A stretch of 47,761 nt of DNA from Eubacterium barkeri (GCF_900107125.1 NZ_FNOU01000023.1:1-47761); one strand, 5' to 3'. Positions 1 through 9,102 are shown, counted from the first letter of the stretch. Notes: a model not told the origin generated them from the letters alone. A program made the numbers and translations.

Positions 1-225
1 AAAGAACATCATGGGATGCGTTATACCCAAAGCATCGGAAAAGCCCGGGTTGCCATACAGGTCGGGCTGACATTGGCCTGTCTAAATTTAAAAAAGCTGG
101 CCATCCTGAAGTATAAAAGGGGACTTGCTGAGCGGGATTCTTTTGCGCCTATCTCATTTTTTACTGCTTTTTTCAATTTTAAGGAAAAAACAAAACCAGC
201 GAACCGATGGTGTTGTTTCGGTTAG
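1..225 (+). CDS. IS1182-type transposase, C-terminal end only
   Basis: The reading frame is open from the first base (KEHHGMRYTQ...) and ends in TAG at 223-225, so the gene starts outside the window. The segment HHGMRYTQSIGKARV followed by QVGLTLACLNLKKLA resembles the last part of IS1182-family DDE transposases, where a conserved H-G-x-R-Y block is followed by a helix ending in NLKK(L/I)A. The catalytic DDE residues would lie upstream and cannot be seen, so whether the copy is intact is unknown. A hairpin covers the stop codon and a strong terminator follows. The family call rests on recognising the C-terminal pattern; a related IS4/IS5-group transposase is the alternative. Confidence 0.7.
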   Translation, partial: KEHHGMRYTQSIGKARVAIQVGLTLACLNLKKLAILKYKRGLAERDSFAPISFFTAFFNFKEKTKPANRWCCFG

Positions 226-231
226 CTGGTT
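194..231. repeat. Inverted repeat over the transposase stop codon
   Basis: AACCAGCGAACCGA (194-207) pairs with TCGGTTAGCTGGTT (218-231) with one mismatch. It spans the TAG stop of the transposase and could be a subterminal IS structure or part of a double terminator with the hairpin at 245-278. Confidence 0.55.
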
Positions 232-244
232 TGTCTACGCTCTG

Positions 245-284
245 AGGACCATTGATATCCGCAGATATCAATGGTCCTTTTTTA
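245..284. terminator. Strong intrinsic terminator after the transposase
   Basis: A perfect 15-bp stem (245-259 with 264-278, loop CGCA) is followed by a T run. It separates the transposase from the convergent PTS operon and may serve both strands. Confidence 0.85.
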
Positions 285-289
285 TGTTC

Positions 290-772
290 TTATTCCATTG
301 TCTGGGTGTGGGACGGCCGCCGATTGAATTTTAAATCCTCGGGATGCATCTCATGCTCGATCTCATGGAAGGCCCGGTAGAGGGCCTCTCCATCACTGTA
401 CATTTTAAGCTTGATCCAATAACGTCCCCGAACCAATTTGGCCCCATTGACCCGCAGATAAATACGGGAATTGGCTAAGTCCCGGATATGGAAGCTTGTC
501 AGTTCCCCTTTGGGGTAAACATGCCGCCGCCCAAAGGCGTGGAATTCCCAAGCTGATCCCGTATCGACAATTTTTTGGGGATAAGCCAGTGCCACCAAGG
601 TGTTAAACAGTGTATAAACGGCCACCACCAGCACCAGAGACAAGAGATCGAACCCCTTGTAAATGACGATATTATCGTACAGGGCAAAGACTGCCAAACA
701 GCCCATAAGCACCACATTGGGCAGGATTATTCCAGTGATGTATCGTTTTTTATCATAGGTATAGCTCGTCAT
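290..772 (-). CDS. Small membrane protein of unknown function at the end of the PTS operon
   Basis: 160 residues. Two hydrophobic helices near residues 12-32 and 41-62 are followed by a soluble C-terminal half rich in basic and aromatic residues (YRAFHEIEHEMHPEDLKF near the end). The build, two helices and then a compact cytoplasmic domain, recalls small bacterial proteins with a PH-like domain, but no diagnostic motif is visible. AAGGAGG lies 7-8 bases before the ATG. The gene starts 26 bp after the EIIC stop with no terminator between, so it is probably co-transcribed as the last gene of the PTS unit. Function is not recognised. Confidence 0.75.
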   Translation of the reverse strand: MTSYTYDKKRYITGIILPNVVLMGCLAVFALYDNIVIYKGFDLLSLVLVVAVYTLFNTLVALAYPQKIVDTGSAWEFHAFGRRHVYPKGELTSFHIRDLANSRIYLRVNGAKLVRGRYWIKLKMYSDGEALYRAFHEIEHEMHPEDLKFNRRPSHTQTME

Positions 773-798
773 GGCTTATCCTCCTTAACCGTTAATTT

Positions 799-2193
799 TT
801 AAGCAGCAGAAACGTCTTCCGATTCCATTTCCTTCCGCAGCTTGGCATTTTTTAAGATGCGGCTACGGTTCCAAAGGGCCAGCCCAAGGGCCAGAACCCC
901 AAGAATAATGGCTCCAAAAATGCTCCCCACAAATTCCATCATCCGCACGATGGACCAGGTTAAAGGATTGGCGCCGTCACACAGAGAAGAAATAAGCTTA
1001 ACCCCCTGGGGCATATCAAAGGCAGCCTGGATGGCAGCCTGGGTCTGCAGCGGTGCCAGATTTGTGGAGATCAGAAGACCCACGGTAATAATAATCAGAC
1101 CAATGATGAAGGTTCTAAAGCCATTCCCCCGGCAAATGGGTACGATAAATACCAGCATAAAGGGAATAACCGCAAGGTCCGCAAAGGGCATAACCTGGTT
1201 GCCAGGCAGAATAACAGCAAGTAACAATGTAATGGGAGTTAACAATAATGCGACAGAAAGCGTAACCGGGTGTCCTAAGGCAACAGCAGAGTCCAGACCG
1301 ATGTAAATTTTATCCCGCTTCGAGAATTTTTTCTGGATGAATTCCTGGGCCGCATCGGACACCGGAATCAGGCCTTCCATCAGCAGTGCCGCCATTTTAG
1401 GAATGAGCACCAAACAAGCTCCCATGGTGATGGCCAGAGTCAGATAAGTCTTGTATTCTCCAAAGCCATAGGCCACCATCCCAACGACCAAACCAATGAT
1501 GGTCCCCACCAGCAGTGGTTCCCCAAAGACGCCCATTTTGTTTTCCAGCACCGTAGCATCAATATCAATTTTATTCACACCAGGAATAAAATCAATAATT
1601 TTATTCAGCACCCAGGCGATTGGGGCAAAAGCGGCACTGAAGCCATGGGGAATGGAAATCCCCGGCAGTCCATTGTATTCCTCAAACATGGGGGCAGTGA
1701 CATCTGCAATAACCATGACGATAATCATATTGATGACAGCAGCAAAGATTCCCCAACCAATACTCCCGGTAAGGATGGCCACCAGGGAGCCCGTAAAGGC
1801 AAAATGCCAGAAATTCCAGATGTCGATATTTACTGTTTCCGTAGTGTTCGTCGCAAGCATCACAATATTGAGCAACAAACACACTGGAATAATAAAGGCC
1901 CCAACCTGGGTCCCAAAGGCAATGGCAGCCGATGCCGGCCAGCCGACGTCGATGACATTGAGCTGAAGGCCGTAGGTATCCACCATGGCCTGGGTCGCCG
2001 GTCCAAGACTATCCCCCAAAAGCCCGATAATCAGATTCAAACCAATAAATCCAACACCAACCATGAGGCCAGCCCGCAGGGATTCCCCAAATTTTGCACC
2101 TAAAACCAGGGCAAAGACTAAAATGATGATGGGCATCATAACGCTGGCGCCCAAACTGCTTAACGTATTAAAAAAATTAGCAATAAATTCCAT
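799..2193 (-). CDS. gatC: PTS EIIC, galactitol family (GatC type)
   Basis: 464 residues, almost wholly hydrophobic with about ten or more membrane spans, the usual size and profile of galactitol-type EIIC permeases. Family-like blocks include GWPASAAIAFGTQVGAFIIP, GLPGISIPHGFSAAFAP and the late CDGANPLTWSIVRMME segment. It would carry a sugar or polyol across the membrane while EIIB phosphorylates it. It follows EIIB by 53 bp and has GGAGAGG before the ATG. The substrate cannot be told: no sugar-phosphate dehydrogenase, aldolase or kinase lies nearby, and GatC-family permeases also serve substrates other than galactitol. Confidence 0.93.
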   Translation of the reverse strand: MEFIANFFNTLSSLGASVMMPIIILVFALVLGAKFGESLRAGLMVGVGFIGLNLIIGLLGDSLGPATQAMVDTYGLQLNVIDVGWPASAAIAFGTQVGAFIIPVCLLLNIVMLATNTTETVNIDIWNFWHFAFTGSLVAILTGSIGWGIFAAVINMIIVMVIADVTAPMFEEYNGLPGISIPHGFSAAFAPIAWVLNKIIDFIPGVNKIDIDATVLENKMGVFGEPLLVGTIIGLVVGMVAYGFGEYKTYLTLAITMGACLVLIPKMAALLMEGLIPVSDAAQEFIQKKFSKRDKIYIGLDSAVALGHPVTLSVALLLTPITLLLAVILPGNQVMPFADLAVIPFMLVFIVPICRGNGFRTFIIGLIIITVGLLISTNLAPLQTQAAIQAAFDMPQGVKLISSLCDGANPLTWSIVRMMEFVGSIFGAIILGVLALGLALWNRSRILKNAKLRKEMESEDVSAA

Positions 2194-2246
2194 GAAACCT
2201 CTCCTGTCCTATAATTACATAATGCCGATAAAAACCTGTTTTTCCA

Positions 2247-2534
2247 TTAAATCCCTAAAATATCCACAACCTCAGCCATACATTTATCAATACCAACCCC
2301 AGAAACAAAGGGCAGACCATTGATATAAGGGGTTTCAAAGTCGTGGTTCTTCAGTACCGTAGTGGAAACCACCAAATCATAATCCTTGGCTTTGGCTTTC
2401 ATTTCTGCTACCTTGCACTGACCGATGGTCACCTGATCTGCCTTTCCCATTTTTTCCAATGCACTGCCAATTTTCTTAACTGCCATGGTGGATGTGGCCA
2501 CACCTGTGCCACAACAAACTAAAATCTTTTTCAT
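2247..2534 (-). CDS. gatB: PTS EIIB, lactose/galactitol type
   Basis: 95 residues, starting MKKILVCCGTGVATSTM. The P-loop-like CGTGxATST motif marks the phosphocysteine (Cys8) of GatB-type EIIB proteins, which accept phosphate from EIIA and pass it to the sugar bound in EIIC. Length is typical for a single-domain EIIB. AAAGGAGG precedes the start. It lies between EIIA and EIIC in the usual order. The active-site loop is intact, so the protein is expected to be functional. Confidence 0.94.
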   Translation of the reverse strand: MKKILVCCGTGVATSTMAVKKIGSALEKMGKADQVTIGQCKVAEMKAKAKDYDLVVSTTVLKNHDFETPYINGLPFVSGVGIDKCMAEVVDILGI

Positions 2535-2556
2535 AAAAATATCCTCCTTTGGATTT

Positions 2557-3018
2557 TTATATTTGAGAGAAAATCTCTAAAACAGCTTCTTTATTCTTCG
2601 CTTGGCGAATCTGATCCAACAACGCACTATTTTGGAAAATCTCCATAAGCTTCTGCAGGGTTTCAATATGGCCATCCGGCTCATTGGTCGCAATCATAAA
2701 GATCATTTCCACCGGTACAGTGGCGGTATCATCCCCCAGGATGACAAAATCCACTGGTTTCTTCAAAATAGCAATCCCCAGTGCCTTATCGGCCACATGG
2801 ATGGGATCGGCATGGGGGATCGCCACCCCAATGGTTTGAGTCGGGATCCCTGTGGCAAAGTTCTTTTCCCGCTCAAGCACCGCTTCAGTAAAACTAGCCT
2901 TTCCGTAACCCAGCTTCACAAAATCCTCGGCCATGGTCTTTAGGGCGTCAAACTTATCCTCAGCCTCTAAATCCATATAAATCAGCGCTTCCTTTAACAT
3001 TCCAATACTATTTTCCAT
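2557..3018 (-). CDS. PTS EIIA, fructose/mannitol/Ntr type
   Basis: 153 residues. The motif IGVAIPHADPIHV places the phospho-histidine at His69, as in the fructose/mannitol EIIA superfamily (PTS_EIIA_2), which takes phosphate from HPr and gives it to EIIB. The start overlaps the last 11 bp of the regulator gene, and AGGAGGC for this ATG lies inside the regulator's coding end, so translation of the two is probably coupled. Pairing this EIIA type with GatB/GatC-type partners is normal for galactitol-family systems. Confidence 0.93.
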   Translation of the reverse strand: MENSIGMLKEALIYMDLEAEDKFDALKTMAEDFVKLGYGKASFTEAVLEREKNFATGIPTQTIGVAIPHADPIHVADKALGIAILKKPVDFVILGDDTATVPVEMIFMIATNEPDGHIETLQKLMEIFQNSALLDQIRQAKNKEAVLEIFSQI

Positions 3019-5944
3019 TTACCTTGCCTCCTATTGTTCTGTCACAATTCTTAAAAATCGCAAATAATTCCTCTGGGTTTTCAGCATTCCGCAGGGCTTC
3101 AGCACGATCCGTCCCATCAAAGAAATCATAAAATTCACCGATGGCTCCCAGGCACTGGGAGTCCACTGCCATGAGCACCACCAACCACACCGGCCGTCCA
3201 TCCCAATCCACCGGCTCCTTAAGCTTTAGGATGTTTAGCCCCGGCCGATTGACTGCCTCGGGCAATCCATGGGGAATGGCAATGCCATCCCTAAAATACG
3301 TACTGCTAAGGTCCTCCCGTTCAAATACGGTATCCCTGAAAATCGGTGACACCATTTCTGCGTCCTCCAGACCACTGACTAACTCCTGGATAGCGGCCTT
3401 TTTGGTTGACACACTCTGGGCACAGGTCAGGAAACGGATTTGCACTAAATCCTTTAGTCCCAAGGGCTTTGGAGTCTCCCGCCAACCCTCCAGGCGCTTC
3501 GCACTCCCTCCGATAATCGCACGAACTTTAGCCAGGCCTTTCCCGCTGCTTAATTCATTAACATGAACGAAGGGAATCCCTGGGACCTGGGGATTGATGG
3601 ACCCCACAATCCCCAGAACCTCGTTATTTCGTTTCAAATCCCGGATGGTATCCTCCAGCTGTTTATCAAAAAGACCCATGGGCATAATTTTATACTGGGG
3701 GGCCTCATCGCCCAAAAGACTCTCAAGGACATCCACAATACGGACCGCCCCACCGTGTCCGGTGATACACACCGTCAGCAGGATTTTCTGCCCTTTGCGT
3801 TGGGACTCTGGCTCCAGGGGATTTTTAGACATGGACAACAGCCCATCAGCAATATCGTCTAAATTGGACTCTGGCAGAATGGCCCGACGCACCGCATCGA
3901 TGGCCAGTACCGTATCGGTCCGGGTAATGGTCCGGGTGGGGATTCCGGTTTTTTCAGTAATAATGTCCCCAAAGGAAACCAGGGAACCCATATCCACCAG
4001 CAGCAGCACCCCCTTCCCCATTTCAGCCTTTTGCACCAAAGCCTGGGTACGTTCCAGGGCGTGCTGGGGCTTTTCATCCAAGGCCATCTCCATGAATTTA
4101 GCGTGGTTCACCCCCAGCAGGCGGTTGGCCACAGCGGCCATTCCCTCGGCCACAGATCCATGGGAGGCCACAATAACCCCGACGCAGCCCTCCCGTTCCT
4201 CTTCAATCCCCTCGATAATCATCCGCAGGTACATGGTAATGAAGCCTGCCTCATCCTCTGGGAGGGAAACGCCCATTTCCCGCTCAATGATATCCGTAAT
4301 CTCCAGGGACATCTGGAACTCCTTCACATATTCCTTCTTAATCTTTGCCAGTTGGGGATTAATCAGGGCTTTTCCGCCCCGTACCCGCTCAAAGGTGGCG
4401 CTGAGGTGGGCTGCCAGAATGTAGTACAGACCCTCTAAATCCAGTCGGTACTTCTTTTCAATATGCTGAATGACCTTATCCACAATCCCGAGGATTTCCA
4501 GTCCAAAGATGTTGACCAGCTCTTCTTTACTGAGGCGCTTCTTTGAACCCTCCACCCGTTTAACAAAGTGAATCAGCTTTTTCTCAATTTCATTGCCCAG
4601 GATATAATTCACAATCTCCTGATTGTCATACCTTCCATTCAGCTCACCGTAGCGCTCTTCAATAAAAGCATAGATTTCATCCGGCATAATATAGAGATTA
4701 CTCTTAATGGAGGAAATGGTCTGTGTGTATCCCGGGGTAATGATAATGGCCTCATGTCCGACAATTTGGTCCATTTCCTCCCGATAATACTTCATTTGCA
4801 GGAGCCCTCGTTTCGTCGGCGTGGACAAATCGTCCATGGTCAGCTCCATCTCTTCCCGTTCCCCCACGACCACATTCATAAATCCCCGGGCACAGGCCAC
4901 CTGAATCTCACTTTTCAACTGCCCCAGATTCCCCGGGCACTCAAAGAGCAAGAGCGATTTTAAGGCATCGTTGGAAACGATAATCGTCCGGCTGATGCGC
5001 AGGGCCTCCTGCTGAACAAAGATCTTAATGATATCCAGCTTTTCCCGCATGGGGCGCTCTGCCAGAGAAGGCATGGCGATGACCATGGGAATCCGCCGTC
5101 TGAAGGTATCTAACAGGGTTAACTCCGGATTTTCGGTCGTCGCCGCAATAATGGTCAGGCTGGCACTCCGGTCACTACTGGTTTCCCCCAGTCGCCTGAA
5201 CTTGCCCTTGTCAATAAGATAAAACAATTGTTCCTGACCCTCGGGCGGCAGTCGATGGACTTCATCCAAAAATAGAATGCTGCGGTCGGCCTTTTCCACC
5301 AGCCCCGGCTTATCCTGATTGGCTCCCGTAAAGGCACCCTTTTTATAGCCGAAGATCTGGGACATGAGCAGCTCTGGGTTTTCCGCATAATCGGCACAGT
5401 TGAATACAATGAATTCCGCATCCTTATCCAGGTAGCCAATATCCCGGGAAAACCGAAACATCGCCGTTGCCAAATCACTTTTCCCCACTCCGGTTTCCCC
5501 TAAAATAAGGGTGTGCAATCCCCGGGGGGGATACATCATGGCAGCCTTAGCCTGTTTAATAATTGGCGCCAAACTGCGATCATGACCTACAAAGGAGTCA
5601 AAAGCATCCACCTTCTTTTTGGGGGCCTTTGTTTCCCTGGGCACTGCACCAGCCATGAGGTTTTTTTTGATTTCACCCACGGCATTGCGGGAGATGATAA
5701 AGCCAGCCCCATTGAGCCGGGCCGTCAGCCCTCGGTCTGAAAGGGTTTCAAAATCCGGTATCTGCTCTGTTATGTACGTCGATACGAAGCCTTTGAGCCG
5801 CTCCCGGGAATCCTCAATGCCCAAAGCTTTTCGTGATGTCGTCACCTTTTCGCGTCGGGTATTGAGCTTCTTTGCGATTTGTTCGTCTGTTAATGGGCAA
5901 TGCGGATCTTCCGATTCGATAATTGCCCGTAATTTTTCTTTCAT
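3008..5944 (-). CDS. Sigma-54-dependent PTS-controlled activator (LevR type)
   Basis: 978 residues. Order seen: two helix-turn-helix-like segments (about 17-43 and 68-95), the second like the DNA-binding region of sigma-54 itself (LSDRGLTARLNGAGFIISRNAV); AAA+ domain with Walker A GETGVGKS (149-156), the sigma-54 contact loop GAFTGA (203-208) and Walker B ILFLDE (223-228); a PRD with His513; a mannose-type EIIA domain with His595 (ASHGSVAEGM); a GatB-like EIIB domain with Cys726; and a C-terminal fructose-type EIIA domain with His892 (GIAIPHG). In this family PTS phosphorylation of these residues tunes activity. The gene is first in the operon it probably activates, behind a sigma-54 promoter. 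In LevR itself the C-terminus is a second PRD rather than this EIIA domain. Confidence 0.93.
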   Translation of the reverse strand: MKEKLRAIIESEDPHCPLTDEQIAKKLNTRREKVTTSRKALGIEDSRERLKGFVSTYITEQIPDFETLSDRGLTARLNGAGFIISRNAVGEIKKNLMAGAVPRETKAPKKKVDAFDSFVGHDRSLAPIIKQAKAAMMYPPRGLHTLILGETGVGKSDLATAMFRFSRDIGYLDKDAEFIVFNCADYAENPELLMSQIFGYKKGAFTGANQDKPGLVEKADRSILFLDEVHRLPPEGQEQLFYLIDKGKFRRLGETSSDRSASLTIIAATTENPELTLLDTFRRRIPMVIAMPSLAERPMREKLDIIKIFVQQEALRISRTIIVSNDALKSLLLFECPGNLGQLKSEIQVACARGFMNVVVGEREEMELTMDDLSTPTKRGLLQMKYYREEMDQIVGHEAIIITPGYTQTISSIKSNLYIMPDEIYAFIEERYGELNGRYDNQEIVNYILGNEIEKKLIHFVKRVEGSKKRLSKEELVNIFGLEILGIVDKVIQHIEKKYRLDLEGLYYILAAHLSATFERVRGGKALINPQLAKIKKEYVKEFQMSLEITDIIEREMGVSLPEDEAGFITMYLRMIIEGIEEEREGCVGVIVASHGSVAEGMAAVANRLLGVNHAKFMEMALDEKPQHALERTQALVQKAEMGKGVLLLVDMGSLVSFGDIITEKTGIPTRTITRTDTVLAIDAVRRAILPESNLDDIADGLLSMSKNPLEPESQRKGQKILLTVCITGHGGAVRIVDVLESLLGDEAPQYKIMPMGLFDKQLEDTIRDLKRNNEVLGIVGSINPQVPGIPFVHVNELSSGKGLAKVRAIIGGSAKRLEGWRETPKPLGLKDLVQIRFLTCAQSVSTKKAAIQELVSGLEDAEMVSPIFRDTVFEREDLSSTYFRDGIAIPHGLPEAVNRPGLNILKLKEPVDWDGRPVWLVVLMAVDSQCLGAIGEFYDFFDGTDRAEALRNAENPEELFAIFKNCDRTIGGKVNGK

Positions 5945-5963
5945 TTTACACGCTCCTTAGAAC

Positions 5964-6123
5964 AAGTGGTCGTAGTAGCATACCATACCCATACCCGCAT
6001 TGCATTGATGGTTGACGTTTCACACCTTTATACTTAAGCAATTTCCGTGCCAACTTTTGGCAGAGTTTGTAACGCCCTATTTTAAGCCATTTTCAACATC
6101 TAAAAACACAAATCCGACCACTT
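5964..6123. promoter_or_regulatory. Widely spaced inverted repeat around the sigma-54 promoter (possible activator sites)
   Basis: AAGTGGTCG (5964-5972) and CGACCACTT (6115-6123) are exact inverted copies, and the similarity extends to 12 of 14 bases. On the minus strand one lies about 63 bp upstream of the -24 box and the other lies within the leader. Upstream sites are expected for a sigma-54 activator, so these are candidate binding sites of the regulator. No function is proven. Confidence 0.5.
6036..6053 (-). promoter_or_regulatory. Sigma-54 (RpoN) promoter of the PTS operon
   Basis: The minus strand reads TTGGCACGGAAATTGCTT, an essentially perfect match to the consensus TGGCACG-N4-TTGCW (-24 GG at 6051-6050, -12 GC at 6039-6038). 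Transcription should start near 6025, about 80 bases before the regulator ATG. The enhancer-type activator encoded immediately downstream supplies the matching GAFTGA protein. Confidence 0.9.
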
Positions 6124-6195
6124 CTTATTGGTTTTATTTGTTCTTCTTATGGCATTTTTTGTGTTTTTCACCCCTTTTTCCTTAAGTGTCCATAA

Positions 6196-6234
6196 AAAAA
6201 GGTCTCGTGACAATACGCATCACGAGACCTTTTT
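6196..6234 (-). terminator. Intrinsic terminator of the UPF0182 gene
   Basis: A perfect stem (6196-6210 with 6220-6234) with T-rich flanks on both strands, 30 bp after the UPF0182 stop. Confidence 0.85.
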
Positions 6235-6264
6235 CAGGTTATATTCTTTTCTTGAACGACTCCT

Positions 6265-9015
6265 CTATTTTACCACCTGGGTTAATTGGGAAAGAATCTT
6301 TTGCAGCTCTGAAAGCTTACTACCGTAGGTTGCCCAATCCCCATTTTTCTGGGCCTCCGTGGCCTCATTATATAAGGTGTTGGCCTTATTCACCAGTGCT
6401 GGGGCAGAGTTATCCGCGGTGGATGCCCCGCCGCCTTCCTTAGCTGCCGTATAGTTAAAGACCTGGGACAAAGCATCTCCTAAGGTATCAGCCATGACAA
6501 TGGCATCCCCATCGGATACAATGACCTTCTTTAATTCCGGCAGGTTATTTTCCCCGCCACTGGCCTGCAGATAAACCGGCTCCACATAGATGAGGCCCTC
6601 TTCAATGGGGATGGTCATCATATTGCCCCGGAGCACCTTGGAGCCCTGCTGCCCCAAAAGGGTCAGCTGAGGACTGATGACAGTGTCCTGATCGATGCGC
6701 TGCTCAATCTGCATGGGGCCGTACACCAAGGCCTGCTTGGGGAATTGATACAGCAGCAACTGCCCGTAATCCGCCCCATCGGATACCCCTGCCAGCCAGG
6801 CAATCATATTATCCTTATTGCTCGGTGTAAAGGTCTTGGTGAGCATAAATTCATTATCCCGGTCCGGCAGCTTCATAATAATATAAGAGGATTCGATTTC
6901 CACCTCTTCCTTGGAATCACCATAGAACTGCTTCGCCCCATCCCATTGGTCTTCCTTATTGTAGAAAACTTGGGGATTGGTCATATGATAGGTGCTATAA
7001 ATCCCTGACTGCACATCAAAGAGGGTTTTGGAGTAACGCAGATGGCTCCTTAAACCCTCGGGCATTTCATCCATGGATTTAAAGAGGTCTGGGAAAATGC
7101 CCGAATAAGTATTGGTAATGGGCTCATCTTCCACCTGGTAGAAGGAGACATCCCCGTTATAAGCATCCACCACGACCTTGACAGAATTCTTTAAGTAGTT
7201 ATTCCCAGACTTATCGTAGGGTGTGGCGTAGGGGTATTTATCACTTTTTACAAAGGCATCTGCAATCCAGTACTGCTTGCCACCAACCAGTACGATATAG
7301 GGGTTATCATCATATTCAAGGAAGGGGGCAATGGTCTTAATGCGCTCCATGACATTACGATGGAGCAGAATGCGGCTATCCCCTGTAATCTCTGAGGTAA
7401 ACAGCATCTCCGGGGAGCCGGTGTACAGGGCAAAGGCCAGGCGGTTGATAAAGGACATTTTAATGCCAGCGGTGCCATTGTACCAGGTTTCCTCATTATT
7501 ATCTCCCTTGGGATAATCGAATTCCGGACTGGAGGCCCCCACCACCACATAATCCTGATTCCCTTCACCAAAGTAAATCCGGGGCTGCTCCACGGACAGG
7601 CTCTTGGTGGTGGTGACCGGTGGGATATCCTTAATCATCAGCTCCGGCTGACCAACGGCATTCACCTTATTCACTGGCGACATCGCCACGCCAAAGCCAT
7701 GGGTATATTTTAAATGAAGATTAATCCAGGACTTGGCATCGCTGGATAATGCCTGATTATCCATCTCCCTGGCCCCCAGGAAAACCTGGGTATAGGTGCC
7801 ATCGATGGTATACCGGTCGACATCAACACTGTCAAATTTATAGTAATTTCGAATCCCCTGGAGGGAATTATACATTTCCTTCGTTGGCCCGGGATCATTA
7901 ATGGGAATATTACCGATGGTTGTACTGTTTGCTGCTACGTCTGCTGCCGTAATGGCCTGAGTTGGTGCATATTCCTTAACCACCACATTATCCAGGCCAT
8001 AGGATTTCCGTGTGGCCTCGATATTCTTTTCCAAATAGGGAGATTCTGCCACATATTGATTGGGAACCACTGCGACGTATTCATAGGCTGCCTGAATAAC
8101 GGTCCCCACCACCGCCACTGCAATAAAAAGGACCGGTCCCGCTACCAACAGGATATAATTCTTTCGGGTGACCTGCTTATTCCCGCCACCGGACAAACGA
8201 ATCCCAGCAATGACCGAGGTCACTGCAAAGACCACACAAAGGCCCATGCGCAGGAATAAAAATTTCTGTCCGATGATAATATCCGAGGCCCCGGCACCAT
8301 ACACCATCCCAGTGCCACCGTAGACCATTTCAAAAAGATTCACTCCCTGACCCAGGCCCAATAAAATGAAAAAGGCCCCCAGGAAAATACCAATCTGGCG
8401 TCCTGCTAAAGTAACAAAACGCTTAAAGAACGCCACCACCGACTCTCCTAATTCCCCTAAATCTCTGGGGGTATCGTCATTCTCACGGTACAGCACATAG
8501 GCTGTATATAAAAAGGTGAGAACCACCATCAGGATGAAACAATTGAAAACGACGGAATAAACGGCTTTAAACAAAGGCAGGGAAAAGAAATAGAAGGACA
8601 GATCCATGCCATAAAGGGCATCCGTTATTCCAAAGCCATCCGAGTTGGTATAGAGGAGTACTTCATTCCAAATCCCATTGGCCACTGTGGATGTCACCAC
8701 TAAAGCTGCCAGGGCCGTCATAACCAGGGCTACCCGTTTCTCTGATCGGGTCGTGATTCGCCCTGTTACTCCCAGATATTTTTCTGATAAGCGTTTTAAG
8801 AACTTCAGGTAAAAATACACCAGGACCACCAGAATAATAAAGAGAGGCACACCAATGGTCAGTTTTGTCACAAGCTCTTTAAAAAAGACGTCCAGATAGC
8901 CCATTTCCGAAAACCACAGATAATCAATATAAAATTTGTTGCCAGTGATGAGGATGGCGACAATGACGATGACCACCGCCAAAATCGACCACACCACCTT
9001 ACGTTGTTTGTTCAT
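6265..9015 (-). CDS. UPF0182 family membrane protein
   Basis: 916 residues, the normal size of the UPF0182/COG1615 family found in many Gram-positives and cyanobacteria. The N-terminal third has about seven hydrophobic spans, starting with WSILAVVIVIVAILITG and followed by the family-like FYIDYLWFSEMGYLDVFF. The rest is a large, probably extracytoplasmic domain (for example PNQYVAESPYLEKNIEATRK and later LPELKKVIVSDGDAIVMADTL), ending in an acidic, Ala-rich linker and a short helical tail. No enzymatic activity is established for the family. Monocistronic: a terminator lies on each side. Ribosome site before the ATG is weak. Confidence 0.92.
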   Translation of the reverse strand: MNKQRKVVWSILAVVIVIVAILITGNKFYIDYLWFSEMGYLDVFFKELVTKLTIGVPLFIILVVLVYFYLKFLKRLSEKYLGVTGRITTRSEKRVALVMTALAALVVTSTVANGIWNEVLLYTNSDGFGITDALYGMDLSFYFFSLPLFKAVYSVVFNCFILMVVLTFLYTAYVLYRENDDTPRDLGELGESVVAFFKRFVTLAGRQIGIFLGAFFILLGLGQGVNLFEMVYGGTGMVYGAGASDIIIGQKFLFLRMGLCVVFAVTSVIAGIRLSGGGNKQVTRKNYILLVAGPVLFIAVAVVGTVIQAAYEYVAVVPNQYVAESPYLEKNIEATRKSYGLDNVVVKEYAPTQAITAADVAANSTTIGNIPINDPGPTKEMYNSLQGIRNYYKFDSVDVDRYTIDGTYTQVFLGAREMDNQALSSDAKSWINLHLKYTHGFGVAMSPVNKVNAVGQPELMIKDIPPVTTTKSLSVEQPRIYFGEGNQDYVVVGASSPEFDYPKGDNNEETWYNGTAGIKMSFINRLAFALYTGSPEMLFTSEITGDSRILLHRNVMERIKTIAPFLEYDDNPYIVLVGGKQYWIADAFVKSDKYPYATPYDKSGNNYLKNSVKVVVDAYNGDVSFYQVEDEPITNTYSGIFPDLFKSMDEMPEGLRSHLRYSKTLFDVQSGIYSTYHMTNPQVFYNKEDQWDGAKQFYGDSKEEVEIESSYIIMKLPDRDNEFMLTKTFTPSNKDNMIAWLAGVSDGADYGQLLLYQFPKQALVYGPMQIEQRIDQDTVISPQLTLLGQQGSKVLRGNMMTIPIEEGLIYVEPVYLQASGGENNLPELKKVIVSDGDAIVMADTLGDALSQVFNYTAAKEGGGASTADNSAPALVNKANTLYNEATEAQKNGDWATYGSKLSELQKILSQLTQVVK

Positions 9016-9102
9016 AACATTTTCGCTTTCTATGAATACCTTTCCAAAAAATCGATTGTAATACTGCTATTCTACATTAAATCCCTGGGGTTTAAAAGCA
9101 AA

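Larger units (their letters stand above)
5945..6264. other. 320-bp region between the PTS operon and the UPF0182 gene
   Basis: Holds the PTS leader, the sigma-54 promoter, the putative activator half-sites and the UPF0182 terminator. I see no further gene; the two short reading frames on the plus strand lack ribosome sites. Confidence 0.7.

Noticed and set aside
3594..4424. 276-codon plus-strand frame opposite the LevR-type regulator
   Set aside because: Antisense to well-conserved PRD and EIIA domains; no ribosome site or recognisable domain.
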